Shown piece after piece: positions 14,022 to 14,806 of a stretch of DNA of 14,806 nucleotides. Numbering within the stretch: position 1 is the first letter of the stretch; the number at the start of each line of letters is the position of its first letter. A program made the translations under genes and the position numbers. The DNA comes from an uncultured Oscillochloris sp. Its GTDB lineage: Bacteria > Chloroflexota > Chloroflexia > Chloroflexales > Chloroflexaceae. The DNA is taken from assembly GCA_903877945.1 (NCBI GenBank), contig CAIRFY010000472.1:1-14806 (forward strand). The letters run 5' to 3'. The notes under the pieces are model-generated. The model did no database searches and had not been told where the DNA came from. It saw only the letters and a list, made by a program, of their open reading frames with translations.

Positions 14022-14630
14022 ATGCCCGACGCACGTACACACGACATCATCACCATCGCCTCAGCGGTCGTCCTCGCCCCCCTAACGCAGATCGCCCAGG
14101 TCAGCGCCCTCGGCATCGGCCCGTTTGATGCGTGGCCAAACAGCGCGTGGCTCGTGATCGCCCACGTGATCTCGGGGGTGATGTTCTCGCCCGACCTGGA
14201 TCTCGACTCGGCAATCGACAACCGCTGGGGGATCTTCTTCTGGATCTGGCGGCCCTATATGTGGGTTGTCCCTCACCGCAGTTTCTGGAGCCACAGCCTG
14301 ATCTTCTCGCCCCTGTTGCGCATGGCCTACTTCTACGTCGTGTCGCTCGGCATAATTCTAGGCGCAAACTGGCTCCTCAGCCAAGTCGGGATTGTTATGC
14401 CGGATTACTCCCGGCAGCTTAGCCGCACCATTAGCCAGGTTACCGCCGACTACCCAAACGCATCCTTAGCTTTTGTGATCGGTTTCTGCACGGGCAGCGC
14501 CGCCCATAGCATCGCCGACTGGCTGGTAACGAGCGGCAAGCACATCCTACGCAGCGTGGGGCTCCAGATCAAGCGCGACTATCGCCACCATGATCGGCAT
14601 ATGCCAAGGCAGCGCCGGGCCAGCCGGTAA
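14022..14630 (+). CDS. DUF2227-type predicted metal-binding membrane protein
   Basis: A 202-residue membrane protein similar in layout to the DUF2227 putative metal-binding family, whose biochemical role is not established. Seen in order: MPDARTHD with H7 and D8; a hydrophobic stretch (about 9-30); VMFSPDLDLDS (about 53-63), which matches the family GPDLD motif; PHRSFWSHSLIFSP (about 85-98), matching the HRxxxSH motif; another hydrophobic stretch; and AAHSIADW (about 160), the final His/Asp motif. The spread of His and Asp residues suggests one metal site at the membrane face. Start: the frame opens at a GTG at 13983, but the family begins with M-P-x-x-x-T-H-D, so the ATG at 14022 is chosen; its ribosome site is weak. 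It is divergent from the nuclease operon. A TATCCT at 13971-13976 with TTGCTC 17 bp upstream might be its promoter. Confidence 0.82.
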   Translation: MPDARTHDIITIASAVVLAPLTQIAQVSALGIGPFDAWPNSAWLVIAHVISGVMFSPDLDLDSAIDNRWGIFFWIWRPYMWVVPHRSFWSHSLIFSPLLRMAYFYVVSLGIILGANWLLSQVGIVMPDYSRQLSRTISQVTADYPNASLAFVIGFCTGSAAHSIADWLVTSGKHILRSVGLQIKRDYRHHDRHMPRQRRASR

Positions 14631-14665
14631 TCTCAGTTGGCTTTAGGGACAATACTTTTCACATA

Positions 14666-14705
14666 AGGCATGTTTCAAAATGGGCACATTCAGCTTTACA
14701 GTCTT
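14666..14705 (-). repeat. Right arm of a 40-bp long-distance inverted repeat
   Basis: Begins AGGCATGTTTCAAAATGGGC and matches the reverse complement of positions 1-40 at 38 of 40 bases. It follows the DUF2227 stop by 35 bp and is followed directly by an 8-bp tandem array. Confidence 0.8.
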
Positions 14706-14710
14706 GCGAT

Positions 14711-14742
14711 GAGGCGATGAGGCGATGAGGCGATGAGGCGAT
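14711..14742 (+). repeat. 8-bp tandem array GAGGCGAT x4
   Basis: Four perfect GAGGCGAT units preceded by a partial unit (GCGAT, 14706-14710). The following ACGGAGCGCCTCACCGCGTCATCG contains a CGCCTC and CATCG that can pair back on the array, so a hairpin with several registers is possible. The rest of the stretch, to 14806, holds no gene that I can see. Confidence 0.75.
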
Positions 14743-14806
14743 ACGGAGCGCCTCACCGCGTCATCGTTTCGTCGCTGAATTGTCACGCTGGATTGAACCA
14801 TGTCTA

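Overview
The window looks like a chromosomal segment of a high-GC, repeat-rich Chloroflexota bacterium, most likely a filamentous anoxygenic-phototroph relative of the Chloroflexus/Oscillochloris type. This placement is inferred from codon and GC character, from the kind of dispersed palindromic repeats, and from families common in that phylum (DUF2227, GT87-like membrane proteins, F420/Ddn-type enzymes, kinase fusions). No rRNA or lineage marker is present to prove it. I see no tRNA, rRNA, CRISPR array or intact transposase.

Layout: 1-202 holds no gene, but carries one arm of a 40-bp inverted repeat whose partner lies at 14666-14705. Two minus-strand genes follow: a GT87-like polytopic membrane glycosyltransferase (203-2413) and a large metallo-beta-lactamase/beta-CASP hydrolase with a duplicated C-terminal module (2609-5179). 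A plus-strand two-domain rhodanese (5350-6222) converges on a minus-strand FHA plus winged-helix regulator (6242-6886). Divergent from the regulator is a 1219-residue protein (7188-10847) that fuses a Hanks-type Ser/Thr kinase, a STAND/NACHT-like P-loop NTPase and a long alpha-helical repeat tail. The kinase stop codon runs directly into a 7-bp tandem repeat that supplies the start of a UbiA-type prenyltransferase (10861-11970). That prenyltransferase also carries a 98-bp palindromic repeat element in frame.

On the minus strand, 13878-12071 is a compact operon: a Ddn-like nitroreductase-family protein, a NuiA-type nuclease inhibitor that overlaps it by 4 bp, and 18 bp later a membrane-anchored or secreted NucA-type DNA/RNA non-specific endonuclease. 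Divergent from this operon is a DUF2227 predicted metal-binding membrane protein (14022-14630). The last 176 bp hold repeats only.

How the genes may work together: the kinase-STAND protein and the divergent FHA-winged-helix protein could form a phospho-threonine signalling pair, with the kinase as writer and the FHA regulator as reader. The nuclease and its inhibitor form a recognisable toxin/protector-like pair. The repeats occupy most intergenic spaces: four copies of a GC-rich hairpin family, a GTAGAGACGCCCC palindrome, an ATGCAAA heptamer array, a small GCGGC hairpin and an 8-bp array. In two places they reach genes, supplying the UbiA N-terminus and an internal loop of the same protein.
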